A stretch of DNA of 64,000 bases from the NCBI GenBank assembly GCA_000231825.2, contig JH720371.1, positions 31,451 to 95,450 of the forward strand, given 5' to 3'. Under the pieces are notes generated by a model, which saw only the letters and a list, made by a program, of their open reading frames with translations, did no database searches and was not told where the DNA came from. The stretch's first letter is position 1, and each line of letters opens with the position of its first letter. Below, in pieces: positions 12,497-23,433 of the stretch. The stretch is from Tetrahymena elliotti 4EA. Taxonomy: Eukaryota; Ciliophora; Oligohymenophorea; Hymenostomatida; Tetrahymenidae. A program made the position numbers and the translations under genes.

Positions 12497-14743
12497 ATGA
12501 AATCTTATAAAGAAGAAATCAAGCAGATTGAGCAATAGATTCACTTAAACTATGCCAAAGCTTAGCTAACTAATTCTAGTTTTGAGGGATCTCCTTAATC
12601 AATATATCTTACTAAGGCAGCGAACTCTAACGCTATGAATAACTTAAATCTCACAGAGACAACTGCTATGCATGATGGATAAAGCTCAAGGACTTAACCT
12701 AACTACCCGAATGGTGAGATAACTTGGAGGGAATTGTCTTTCAATATACCATCAAGAATTATAAAGGTGCTAGATTTCATACCTTTTAATAAAAAAGGAA
12801 TGAATAACAAGAAGAGACCACAATCTTCTATTTCAACTCCTTTTTTAAAGAATATCATTTAGAAAGACAAATCAATCAGTTAGCATCTCAAAACTGATAT
12901 TTAAAATGCTTCGACATCTAGATCAGCAATATTGAAGAAGCATGATTATAGTAATTCATCATTTAAAGTGAAAACTGAAGGAGATAGATAATAACTTAAA
13001 AAGAAAGGTTTATAACAAAAATAAGACATTGCTTTATATGATTTTCTTTAAGATCATTTATGTGATTTGTATTCAGATTAAGCACTTGATCCATATAAAC
13101 CAAATATGAATTTAGAAAAAAGAAGTTACGCTCTTTCTTAATAAAGCATAAAATCAAACACATCAATTTAAGCGTTAGAGATACAGATGAAATAAAAAAA
13201 ATTAAGTGAATAATAGAGAATAGAAGTAGAATATTAGCTTGAAAAAAAGAAAGCTCATTTAGATAATAAACTTTATTTTAAAAAACTCTATAAAATATAA
13301 AAATCAGCTTTAAATAATTATCTTAATGGTGAAGGAGTGGAGGAAAATGTAATTAATTGCCATAAAGAAATAGTAAATCCCTTAACTTCATATGTTAAAC
13401 AGAAATAATTAGAGAATTTTTAGAAGCATTAATAAGAGCTGAATAGGAGTTATATTAAGAATAATTCAAAACCCATTTATTAATCTTAGCTGAAGTAAAA
13501 ATAAGATCAATAAGTTCAGATTCAAATGTTTAAAAATAGTGGCAATAAAAAGACAGAGTCTAATTAGGGTGTAAGCTCCTTAGAGTAAATATAAAAGAAA
13601 AAAGAATAGATACAAAAAGAAGCTCAAGCAAATTTTTTAGATAACTTTTTGAAAGGTGAACGTGTCTATTTTGAAAAACTTGGAGAAATTTAAAAATCTG
13701 CCAAGTAGAATTTTATTGAAGAAATTCATATCAATCAAAAATACTATTTTGATTAGCAACTACAACCAGAAGAACAATTCTTGAGCAAAATGGATATTAA
13801 GATTGACAAAAATGTGAGTATTCTGAAATAGTTACAAAAAAAGCAATAACTTAATTAAATGTAAGTTCATGCTAAGAGAAATTCTATTCAAACTAGTAAA
13901 TCAAAAGATAATCTTTAGAGCATTTTATTGAATAAATTGGGTTCAAATATAATAAAAAGGGCCCCAACAAGAGTTCATACAATGCTATCAAAAAATAACA
14001 ATTTCAGTTAACAAGTTACAATTGATGAAGGATTATAAATGAACAAATAGGTTTCAAAAAAATAGAATTAAAATGAATAAAACGATTCTTATTTAGAAAT
14101 GGATTCTTATTCTATTCAATTCTAAAATTAGAAACAACAAGATTAAAAGGAAGAATCTTCTTCAAAAGACAAAAAATCTTAATTAATTTCTAGCATGTTG
14201 GATAAATATGCATAGAAGTAAGAAGATTTCATTAAAAATGAGAAGAACGATATCATTTAGAAATAAAAAGCTGTAGATTCAATTAACAACATGAATTATA
14301 CCATTTCAGAATTATCTTCAGACATAAATGCAGTTAAACAAATCTAAAATTTGACTGAATTTGAATTAGAAATTTTCTCTAATCTAAAAAAGAATAAAAT
14401 CAAAGAAATAGAAGCCTGTTTATTAGTAAATCACTAAATCGTTAACTTGTAAGACTCAACTGGTAAAACTCTATTGCATTGGGCTGCAATGAGAGGCTTA
14501 GAAGATATGGTAAATCTTCTTTTATAATATAAACCTCAATTATCTGCCTTAGATTTAAATAAAAAAATGGCCAAAGATCTAGCTTTAATTCATAATTAGC
14601 AAAAGATCTATGGAATATTGCAAAAAGAAGAAAGATATCAAAGACAGTTGTTATTACAGACACCTAAAATGAATGCTGCTATTCCAATTCAGAACAATTC
14701 TGATTTCAGTTCATAATTAAATATTGACATTCAGGTAATTTGA
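12497..14743 (+). CDS. Gln-rich coiled-coil protein with C-terminal ankyrin repeats
   Basis: One uninterrupted frame of 748 residues from the ATG at 12497 to TGA 14741-14743. Most of the chain (about 200-640) is rich in Gln, Lys, Glu and Ser and probably coiled coil or disordered. Residues about 650-710 read DSTGKTLLHWAAMRGLEDMV, then NLLLQYKP..LDLNKKMAKDLA. This is a textbook ankyrin motif (G-TLLHWAA, LL) followed by a weaker second one. Ankyrin repeats mediate protein contacts, so an adaptor or scaffold role in the cytosol or cytoskeleton is likely but not shown. No signal peptide or membrane span is visible. The last codons (CAG GTA ATT TGA) look like an intron donor, so a short further exon cannot be excluded, although nothing coding follows. 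Confidence 0.8.
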
Positions 14744-15906
14744 AAGACATAAATATTATCAAAAATTAATAACATATCAAATTATAACCAATTTATTTTT
14801 GTTTAATTTAACCAAGATAAAATATTTTAAATAAAAAATTTAAGCAATCAAAATTATCAAAGTATAATCATATATTTATTTAAGTTCATAGTATATTTAT
14901 AACTCTTTTAATCAACTAACTACATTACTAATTCCAATTAATTTATACTCTTAAAATTATATTTATTCTCAATTTATTTATTATACACCATTCTCATTTA
15001 AAAATTAAGTAAAAAAAAAGGTAAAAAATATTGAAATAAAAATCAACTTGTAAATTATTAAAAGGAAAATTCTTAAAAACAAATAAAATATTCTTTTTTT
15101 AAAAATTTGGAACTAAATAAAATTCTAAAAACTAATTTAAATAGAGATAAGTATTACTTCCTTATGTATAATTCATTAAAAACTTTCAAAACTTGTATTT
15201 TTAAATTAATACTCTAAGTAAAAATTCCAAATAATTTAATAGAGATCCATGCTATTTTCTTTTTTTGGATTTATTTCACATAAGAAGCTAAAATTAGAAT
15301 TAAGTTAAAATTTTTTGCAAGATTTTATAAAATAAATAAATAAAAGGTTGTGTTATGATTAATTCTTCTTTAAAAATGATATTCTTGATTTTTTGTTTAT
15401 TGATTTATTATAAGTAGATTTTGGTTTTGAAATCATTTGATTTGTTTATTAGAAACATAAAAATGATATAAATTTGTTTTTTTATCTAGAAAAAAGAGAA
15501 AGCTAATAAATACTAAATATTTTTATTTTAAATTGGTTTGATTGATATTTTTCTATAGCAAAAATTGAAGAGGGGAATAATTAATTAAAAAATAGATAAG
15601 TTAACAAAGAGATTGTATGAAGAAGAGTAAGTATAATAGTATAGACTATGCTTTTTGATATCAGATAAAATTTTGTCTATTATGAACAATTATAATCTGT
15701 TTGCTAGTAAAATTTTCTTTTTTAATGCGTAAATATATTTAATTATTTTTTTCATTCTATTTTAAATACTGAAAAACCCCATTTTGGTTTGCATTGCTTT
15801 TTAAATTAAAAAAACAATAATAATAAGAATATTAATTAAAAAATTATAAAGTAATTTGTTTATAGAGTAAAAAGAATAAAAGAAAATAGTAAGTAGTTCA
15901 GCATAA
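14744..15906. other. Intergenic region, 1.2 kb
   Basis: AT-rich with long A/T runs. Nothing coding was seen. It contains the upstream region of the LFG-family gene at 15907. Confidence 0.6.
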
Positions 15907-16899
15907 ATGTACGGAAACAATTAAAATCAGTACAACTAATAGTAGTATCCTTAAAACTAGTAGGGATATCCTAATTAGTAAGGAAATCCTTAAGGAAATA
16001 ATTACTAGTAGCCATAGAATTAATATGGAAATCAACAATACAATTAGCCATAGTATAACTAAGGCGTTTAGTCATAGGAAATTACGAGTGGAGGTGGACC
16101 TTACTTCTAATATAATGAGCATCCAGATAGCAAAGCTAATAAGAAAAATAGAAAAAGTTCATCATCTGATGAAGAAAATTTAGGTTATTTTTAACAAGAT
16201 TCTCAAAATGAGAATAGTGGATTATCTTCTGATAAATTTTTGAGATCTGGATTTGTCACTAAAGTTTATACAATTTTATCTGCTTAAATGGCTGCAACTT
16301 CAATTATGTGTGCTTATTCTATGTCTTCTTTAAGTTTCAAGAATTTCTAAATGAATAATCCTGGATTGATGATTGCTGCATTAATTTTGAACATTATTTG
16401 TCTTTTAGTTTTAATCTGCTCAAGAGATCAAGCTAGAAAAGTTCCTACCAATTATATTATTTTAGCTATCTTCACTTTATGTGAATCTTACATGGTTTCA
16501 TTCATTTGCAGTATGACTAACCCTAAGATTGTCTTCTTAGCTGCTTTGTTTACCATGGCAATTTTCTTCTCATTAACATTATATGCCTGCACAACCAAAT
16601 CTGATTTTACTGCAATGGGAGGAACTTTGTATGTAATTGGAATGGGTCTCTTTATTTTCGGAATATTCCTTATGTTTACTAATAATAATGTTATGCACCT
16701 CATCTATGCCACTGCATGTGCAGTCCTTTTTGGTTTCTACATTCTTTATGACACCTAACTTATAATTGGTACTAAAGGCTACAAATATAGTATCGATGAC
16801 TATATAATTGCCTCTCTAGAACTCTACATGGATATTATAGGTCTATTTTTACAGCTACTAGAAATGCTTTAACGTTTATCTAGTTCAAGTAGTGATTGA
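15907..16899 (+). CDS. Bax inhibitor-1 / Lifeguard (TMBIM) family membrane protein
   Basis: Intronless frame of 330 residues ending in TGA 16897-16899. Residues 1 to ~95 form a low-complexity Gln/Asn/Pro/Tyr tail with repeated YPQNQQGYPNQQ-like stretches. From about residue 112 (SGFVTKVYTILSAQ) there are seven hydrophobic segments. The C-terminal signature DDYIIASLELYMDIIGLF, preceded by FYILYDTQLIIG, is diagnostic of the Lifeguard branch, including the acidic pair and the LYxDIIxLF helix. Family members sit in endoplasmic reticulum, Golgi or plasma membrane, act as pH-sensitive calcium leak channels and modulate cell death. The Pro/Gln/Tyr-rich N-terminus is a usual feature of the LFG branch, though here it is unusually Gln-rich through TAA/TAG codons. 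Assignment to the family is secure; the exact membrane is not known. Confidence 0.94.
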
Positions 16900-17421
16900 T
16901 TGATGCTTCTATTAGCTAATCTTAAATTGACTGAATAACTCTATCAAGTTCTATTTGATTTCAAAATAATTTATCATATAATTTATTATATTTCTAGTAA
17001 TTTCTTCTTCTTTTAATGAATTCAATTAAAATATTTATCTATTATATATGTATCTTTAGTTAGTTAAAGTAATTGTTAAACCCTCTTCATCTATATGTAA
17101 TTGTAAAATATAGTTTAACCTATCTTTTATCAGTTAATTCTTTACTATTCAGCATAAATAAATATCATGTTTAGGAATTTTATATTAGTTTTTTATTAGA
17201 AACCATTAAATAATTATTAAAAGACAAATAGAATATAAAAATACAGAACTTTATTTTAATACAATGCAAATTTTTTTTCTATTGATTTTATAAATTTTAG
17301 AAGCTCAAAAATAAAAATCAGTATTTTTTTTAATTATTCGGTATTTTATTTAAAAAAAATACTTTCTATCAAACCCTGATAAAAATCAATGAATAATAAT
17401 TAATATTAGATTTAATATATA
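16900..17421. other. Intergenic region between convergent genes
   Basis: AT-rich 3' flanks of the LFG-family gene and the minus-strand WD40-like gene. No feature was seen. Confidence 0.6.
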
Positions 17422-18585
17422 TCAAATTTTTTATTATGTTCTCATAGAATATTGATTAGATTGTTTTATCTATAATTATTTTGTTAATTATTATTTTGGT
17501 TATTAATTGAATATTAAATCTAAATCAAGATAAACATTAGGTTAATTAACCAGATTTAATTATCTAAATAATTGCATTTGATTTGATGAAGAGATATATC
17601 CAAGTCTATATTATTTATCAACTTTAATCATGTGAAGATCAGTAAAATTTTCTTACTAAACGGGGTTTTCTAAATAGATGATAGAGTTCGTTTGTAAACA
17701 AAACTATTCATTTCTATTTGAAGGAATTTCTATTTGAAATCCTAAATTTGATTAAATTTAGAATTCTCTTCTTTTTTTAATTTCCACAAAATTAAGAGCA
17801 ATATTTTACTATCTTATTTCAATATTAAGTAGAACTTTGTATTCTGGAAGATATTTAATACTATTCATTTAAAATATGTTAAAGCTCCCAATTATATTCA
17901 ATTTTCTTTCTTCTTAGATGTATTAGTAAATAAGAATAGTATTATTCTTAACATTGTTGCATATAAAGATGTTTTTCTCTAATTTATCAAAGACATTTGA
18001 ATGAACGAAAAGTTAGATAAAGTAATTCTCATTACTATTAAAAGGGTTCACTGAAAAAATCCTAATTAGCTGCTCATTTTTTTTCATAACTGCATTTAAG
18101 TATTACTACTAATCATTTTAAAGGGTTACCATTTTGCAATTTACAAAGAAATTTTCATCTTAATCTCTAAAAAACCTATTTATGATCTTTTAGTCCATAT
18201 AACCTTCTATAAATGAGATGCATCTTACTTATTTCTTGGTTACATAATTATAAATTTAAACTTTATCTAAATTTATTAGTAGGATTGTGTTCTACTTTGA
18301 GAATTTTAAGTCAAAAACTTTCTATGAAATTGGGATTTTTAAAACTATTTTCAATTCTTTTTCAGGTAAATTCATTTTTAGCATTAGTAATTCCTGTCCT
18401 TATTCTCTAGAATCTATTAAAATTCCTATTTAATTTTTTATTTCATCAATCTTTAAGATATAAGGTTCATAACTACTCTATAAAGAACATCTAATTTCAC
18501 ATTAATTCTTGATATCCCAAACCTTAAAAGTATTTCTATCATAATTTAAAAATACTTCATTTAAATTTAAAAATCTATTAACCAT
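17422..18585 (-). CDS. Probable WD40-type beta-propeller protein
   Basis: Minus-strand frame of 387 residues from the ATG at 18585 to TGA 17422-17424, without internal TGA. Near the start it reads NTFKVWDIKNQCEIRC. This has the spacing of a WD repeat strand pair, and similar short beta-strand patterns recur (VFDLKFSKQNTILLINLD, KVQIYNY, LIRIFSVN, HSNVFDKLE). The remaining repeats are degenerate, as is common in ciliate WD40 proteins, so a propeller scaffold is inferred rather than shown. There is no signal peptide or membrane span. The same frame stays open a further ~250 bases upstream, so an earlier start or a 5' exon is possible. ATG 18585 is preferred because coding character begins there. 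Function unknown. Confidence 0.68.
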
Positions 18586-18806
18586 TATTGATTCTCTCCT
18601 TATTTAATTTTTTAATTTATTAATAATTATTAAAATTTTTAAAGTTAAACTATCATAAATATGATTCAAAATTAACTAAAATTAAGTTGAATATTATCTA
18701 ATAATTTAACTAAATTTAAGTGAAAAATAATTCAAATTTATTTCATAAAGCCAAACATTAAAAATGAAAAAACCATCTAAAATATTAAATAAATTATTTT
18801 CATAAT

Positions 18807-19052
18807 TCAAAAGGATGAACATTTAATTATTTATTATTGCTAGTAGCCATATTCTCTTTGTTAATAGGGAACTAAAAATAATGAATTAAAAAGCTTAGGT
18901 TTTTTATATTTAATAATAAATAATTAAAAACAAAAACATTAACCAGGAGGATCGGTTTCGAAACTAGCATTGAAATAAAAAATAAATGTTTAATCAAAAA
19001 TTGTCAAAATATCGTTGTATTTACTCTTATTTGGTAAAGAATTGAAGCCCTC
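18807..19052 (-). other. Possible last exons of an unrecognised minus-strand gene
   Basis: Three short less-AT-rich islands (about 19025-19052, 18944-18963 and 18807-18871) are bounded by GT and AG dinucleotides. Joined, they read as a plausible C-terminus ending YQQREYGYQQQQIIKCSSF before TGA 18807-18809. The intervening pieces look like introns. I cannot extend the gene upstream, where LRR exons lie on the other strand, so this could be a relic or chance. Confidence 0.28.
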
Positions 19053-19383
19053 TTAAAAAAATGTTTACTATTTGAATTTATATTATTTACTAAAATATAA
19101 AATCTCATAAATCTTATTTAACAATAAAAAAATTTTTATTAGGCTACTATCTAAATTTGAAATAGTAATAATCATTTATTTTTAAATTTTGAAAATTTTT
19201 GTTTGAAAAATTGAATCTAATTCTCATATTATTTATTAATTAACTCATATCCAAAGTAGTAAGTATCTTAACAAATTTAATAAAATAAAATGTTGATATA
19301 AAATTAAAAACATTTTACAAACCTAACTAGAGTACTTCAATTTCTTTTGAGATATAAATGTTTTTTAAATTTTTATTTATTAA

Positions 19384-20408
19384 AAGTTACTCAGCTCTAA
19401 TTTAACTTCTTCCTTAAATCTTGATATTGATATTTGGTAAAATTATTAATTTTTCTTTAAATCTCTAAACTTTAATTTTTAACCACAGGTAAAAAAGTGT
19501 TTCAATATTAATTATGCTTTCTTAATAAACAACCAAATAAATTTGTGAGTGAATAACTAACTAACTAATTTGGATTGGTTTACTTGATATTTGTTGGACT
19601 GGTTAAGTTTTATTTGTTGCTTGAATATTCAAATTATTTTGTTTTTTTCATTTTTTTAAAGATTCCTTTATTCAATGTTTATATTTTTAAAAGCTGGAGT
19701 AATCTTGGTGACTTAGAAGCAGAAAAATTAGGGTTTGAGCTAGGAAAGTGCTAGAATCTCTAAACTTTGAATCTTCGCCTCATGTAAAAAAGTGTTTTAA
19801 TATTAATCAATTATGCATTTTAGTTTGTATAAAAATTACTTTAATTTATGAGAGTGACTGACTGACTAATTATGATTTTTTTACTTAATATTTGTTTACC
19901 TCACTCATTTACTAATTCTTATTTGTTGTTTGCATATTTAATTCAAATTTTTTTTTATTTATTGTTTGCATTTTAAATTCTAATTTGTATGTTTTTCTCA
20001 TTGTTTTAAATATTTCTTTATTTAATATTTATTTTTTAAAAGCTGGAATAAGATTGGTGAATTGGGAGCATAAAAGTTAGTATCTGAGTTAGCAAAATGC
20101 TCTCATCTCTTTTCTTTAGATATTCATCTCTAGTAAAAATAGTGTTTTAATATTGAATTTTTGAATGAATAAAAAAGGCATTAATTTAAGAGTGACTGAC
20201 TGGCTAATTCTGGTTGGTTTATTTGATATTTATTTGGCATGCTGCTCATTCATTAATTGAATTCAAATTTTAATGTTTTTCTCATTCTTTTGAATATTTC
20301 TGAAATCAAAATTAATTTTTTTAATTTTCTAAAAGCATAAATGGTGAAAAACAATTAAGACAAAAATATCTTAAACCAAAAAGACTAATCACATTAATGT
20401 TGAGATGA
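19384..20408 (+). CDS. Leucine-rich repeat gene made of single-repeat exons, incomplete or decaying
   Basis: Two exons of exactly 90 bases (19694-19783 and 20043-20132) each encode one 30-residue leucine-rich repeat: WSNLGDLEAEKLGFELGKC.. and WNKIGELGAQKLVSELAKC... Both follow AAAAG acceptors and precede GTAAAA donors, both in phase 2. A last exon at 20336-20408 continues in phase and ends in TGA 20406-20408. Two weaker LRR-like pieces lie upstream (about 19384-19437 and just before the donor at 19489). Spliced, the repeats join in register. No start codon or complete 5' part was found, so this may be a gene fragment or pseudogene. It is separate from the LRR gene at the left edge, which encodes its repeats without introns. 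Confidence 0.5.
19489..20335 (+). repeat. Tandem exon-plus-intron duplication, period ~349 bp
   Basis: The LRR exon and its downstream intron are repeated together. Exon starts at 19694 and 20043 are 349 bases apart. The intron after each donor repeats the same order of blocks: gtaaaaaagtgtttt-like start, then gagtgactgactg, then a T-rich stretch with ttgatatttgtt-like and attcaaatt-like blocks, and an AAAAG acceptor. Three intron copies begin at about 19489, 19784 and 20133, the last more diverged. Confidence 0.7.
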
Positions 20409-21379
20409 TTAATTTTAACGAAATGATAGATATCACTTATTTTTAAATGGTTATCATACACTAGAAAATTAATTAAAATTGTTGTTCAAAAATTACAATA
20501 AATTTTAACTTAATTAATTATGAAGTTAAAAATATGTTTTATCTATTTAATAAAATTTAAATTTAATTGAATATAAATTGCTTTACTTATTATTTCTTGT
20601 ATTTCTTGTTGTCAAATTTCTCTTTCTCTTTATTATATTTAATAGCTACTATCTCTTTTGCTAAATTTATTTTTGCTCATTCATATATCTTCTTTAATTT
20701 TGATTAATTTTTTTATTATCTATCTAAATCTTGATTAAATTTGTTTTTATATATTTAAGAAGTAAAGTATAAAAAATTATCCAACAATCAATAGATTTTT
20801 AAACTATTCATTAAAAAATCCCAAATTAGAACATTTTTACAAATAATTTTATCAAAAATTTAGAATAAATAATAAATTATAATGGGTTTATGATAGAATA
20901 TAAAGAACTAAAATAAACAGGTAGAATAAATAACTTAAGGATAAAGAATCCAATAACTTTTTTATAATATATTAGATAATTGATTAAATAATAAAAATAT
21001 TTGATTAGTAAGTTATAGATTATTAATTTATGAATTTAATTAATTAATTTTAAACATAGTTAATAAAACAGTCCTCATAACTTGCTTTAAAACATAACAA
21101 AAAAATTTTTAGACACTATAAATCTAAAAATTGTTGGGAACAAATCGTCAAATATAAATATATGTATGTATGTTCAATATAAATTTTATGGAAAATGAAT
21201 TAGTATCACAAATATTTCTTTATTTTTAAAATTTGAAAAATATTTTTGATGAGAGAATTTTATGAATTTAAGAGACTTTTAAAAAATTCATCAGAAAAAA
21301 AGTTGAAACCCTTCATCCAATTATTAGCACTGATTTTAAATAAAGTTTTGTTTAAAATAAGTGAGTATTTTTATTTTTT
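20409..21379. other. Intergenic region, about 1 kb
   Basis: AT-rich. A Lys/Glu-rich minus-strand frame around 20560-20700 lacks a start, a partner exon and a recognisable protein, so it is not called. Otherwise empty. Confidence 0.5.
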
Positions 21380-22801
21380 TCAATTAATATATCTAAATTT
21401 ACAAGGTTTTAGTTAAAAAGTTTATTATTGAGAAGCATTTAAATTTTGTTATTGCTTTAAAATATCTTCTTTTTAATTTTATTCATTTTACAATTATTCA
21501 ATCATTTTGCTATAAAACTTTTATAAGAATATTTAGCATTCCATAACATAATCCAAATTTTCTAATTCTAAATCGTTGTTGTAATCATAATTTTTAGGGA
21601 ATAAAAAATGTTAAGGAGATTCATGCTAGTATTTTGCCCTGATTTAGATCACTTATTATAAAATTTAAGGAGTAATTATAAACTTTATATAAAAAAGCTG
21701 ATCGAATTAGTTTATGAAGTGAATATTTTATCCTTCATATTATAAATGAGGAGGAAAGTGTATGCTTTAAGCTCTTATATGGCATTCACAGTAAATCTTA
21801 ATATTATCAATCGTTTAGAGCTAAAAATTTGGTACTATAATTTCATAATCTTATTTTTGTATCATTTAAAACGTCATACTACTAGTAAATATGTTTTTTC
21901 TAGCATTTTTGTTAAAAAATTTGATAAATCCTTTTCTTAAATAATGTTTAGCAAATTCTTAATCATCTGCACCTAATAAAGCAAGAGTTGGCCTGGTAAA
22001 TGTCATACTTGAAATAGTGGAAGACTAATTTTCAATCGATATAGTTAAAGTACCAACTTAACAAAACTCGTCGATAGAAATTTTTTGTGAAATAAACTTT
22101 TTCTTTTCCTCCTCTAGATATTGCATTCTAAGCTTTTAAATCTAATGAAAACGGAGAGAATTCATAAGATAGTTCTACTTTAGTTAAGCTATTTAATCAT
22201 TAATTAAGTATATAGTTTCTTAGTGATTTTTTAGATACTAAGCAAAATCATGCAACTGCTAATCTTATGAACCTTCTAAATAATAAATAATTTTAGTTAT
22301 ATGCTATAGAGGGTAAACACTTTCAAGTTAAAAACAAAGAGAGCTCTCTGTTTTTTCTACTTAAACAATATTTCTAAATTCATTAAATGTTTAACATGTT
22401 TCTAGATCATCATCAGTTTGATTCAATTCTACCAAAATATCTCCAGCAATAAAAAATGTTTTCTAAGAGGGAATCTCTCTTAAAATAAACTTCTCTAACT
22501 ATTATTATTTTTCATTTAAATTCTAATTTGTTAATTTAATTATTCTTTTATACTCATATATGACATTTTTATTTTAGTTTTTTTAAATTATTTTCTTCTT
22601 TTTAATTTGTTAATTCTTTGAATCATTATAATATTCCATAATACGATAGTTTTAATTTGATTTGTCAATACTTTCATTAGAATGAGAGTTCTCTTCTTTA
22701 TCTTTTGAATACTAAGCATGATTTTAAAAACAATCATTTTATTATGAATTTAAATCAATAGGTATCTTTGGATTATATTCAGTTATCATATTAGTTTCCA
22801 T
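21380..22801 (-). CDS. Divergent member of the FFLAGD-core gene family (copy 1 of 5)
   Basis: Intact minus-strand frame of 473 residues, ATG 22801 to TGA 21380-21382, no intron. It aligns end to end with the four paralogs to its right: a polar N-terminus, a Lys-rich segment (IKKKKIIQKNQNK, about 75-87), the core KTFFIAGDILVELNQ, a central Gln/Glu coiled region, a segment like TLTISIENQSSTISSM..LALLG at the position of the paralogs' PAS-like stretch, and the shared end KPCKFRYIN before TGA. Similarity to the others is clearly lower than among them, so it is the oldest split. No family is recognised with certainty. A DNA-binding or bZIP-like regulatory protein is possible from the basic segment followed by helix, but unproven. 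Confidence 0.78.
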
Positions 22802-23433
22802 TTTATTATAAATTTTTGGTTTATTTTGGAAAATATGTTTAATTTTTGTTAGGAAATGATTAATTAATTTACTGAAAGCTTGAGAACTAGATTTTGTTAA
22901 AAATCTAAATCTTTTCTAATAAATGAAATAGAAAGATTGATATTCATCTTAAATTGTATATTTTGTTTTTAATCATTTATTTACTTATTGCTTTGGAACA
23001 TTAATAGTATGACTTTAAAATGAACAGCTTAATTCAGATCTATCTTCAATTTATTTTATAAATAAATATGAAATAACACTTCTTTAAAAATAGATATTAA
23101 AAGCTTAATAAAATATTTACCGATCTTGATTATTTACCTATTTATAACAAAAAATAATCTTTACATAAAGAAAGTAAGTTAAAATGTAAACTAAGTATTT
23201 CATAAAAATATTCGTTTAAAAGCTTTTTGTCAATTAAAAATATTTTTGTCATAATTAGCAATTTTAAAATTAATCTACAGCTAATAATAGAAATCAAATT
23301 ACCCTCAATTTTTTATTCAGAAACTATTTAACATATACATTTTTTTATAAAAAATTAAAAATTTATATTCTATCTACTCAAATAAATGACAAAGAAAACA
23401 TAGATAAAATAATAGAAAAAATATTAATAAGGT
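22802..23433. other. Intergenic region between array copies 1 and 2
   Basis: AT-rich spacer, partly similar to other spacers of the array. No gene seen. Confidence 0.55.

Noticed and set aside
18213..18410. Plus-strand open frame of 65 codons
   Set aside because: It is antisense to the WD40-like gene, with no coding bias of its own.
18941..18975. tRNA T-arm-like sequence (cggtttcgaaac)
   Set aside because: No matching acceptor or anticodon stem can be folded around it, and the flanks fit short exons better.
20560..20760. Lys/Glu-rich minus-strand frame, coiled-coil-like
   Set aside because: No start, no splice partner, and composition explained by AT-rich sequence.
21380..22801. Treating the divergent copy 1 as a pseudogene
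   Set aside because: It is open over all 474 codons and aligns from start to end with its paralogs.
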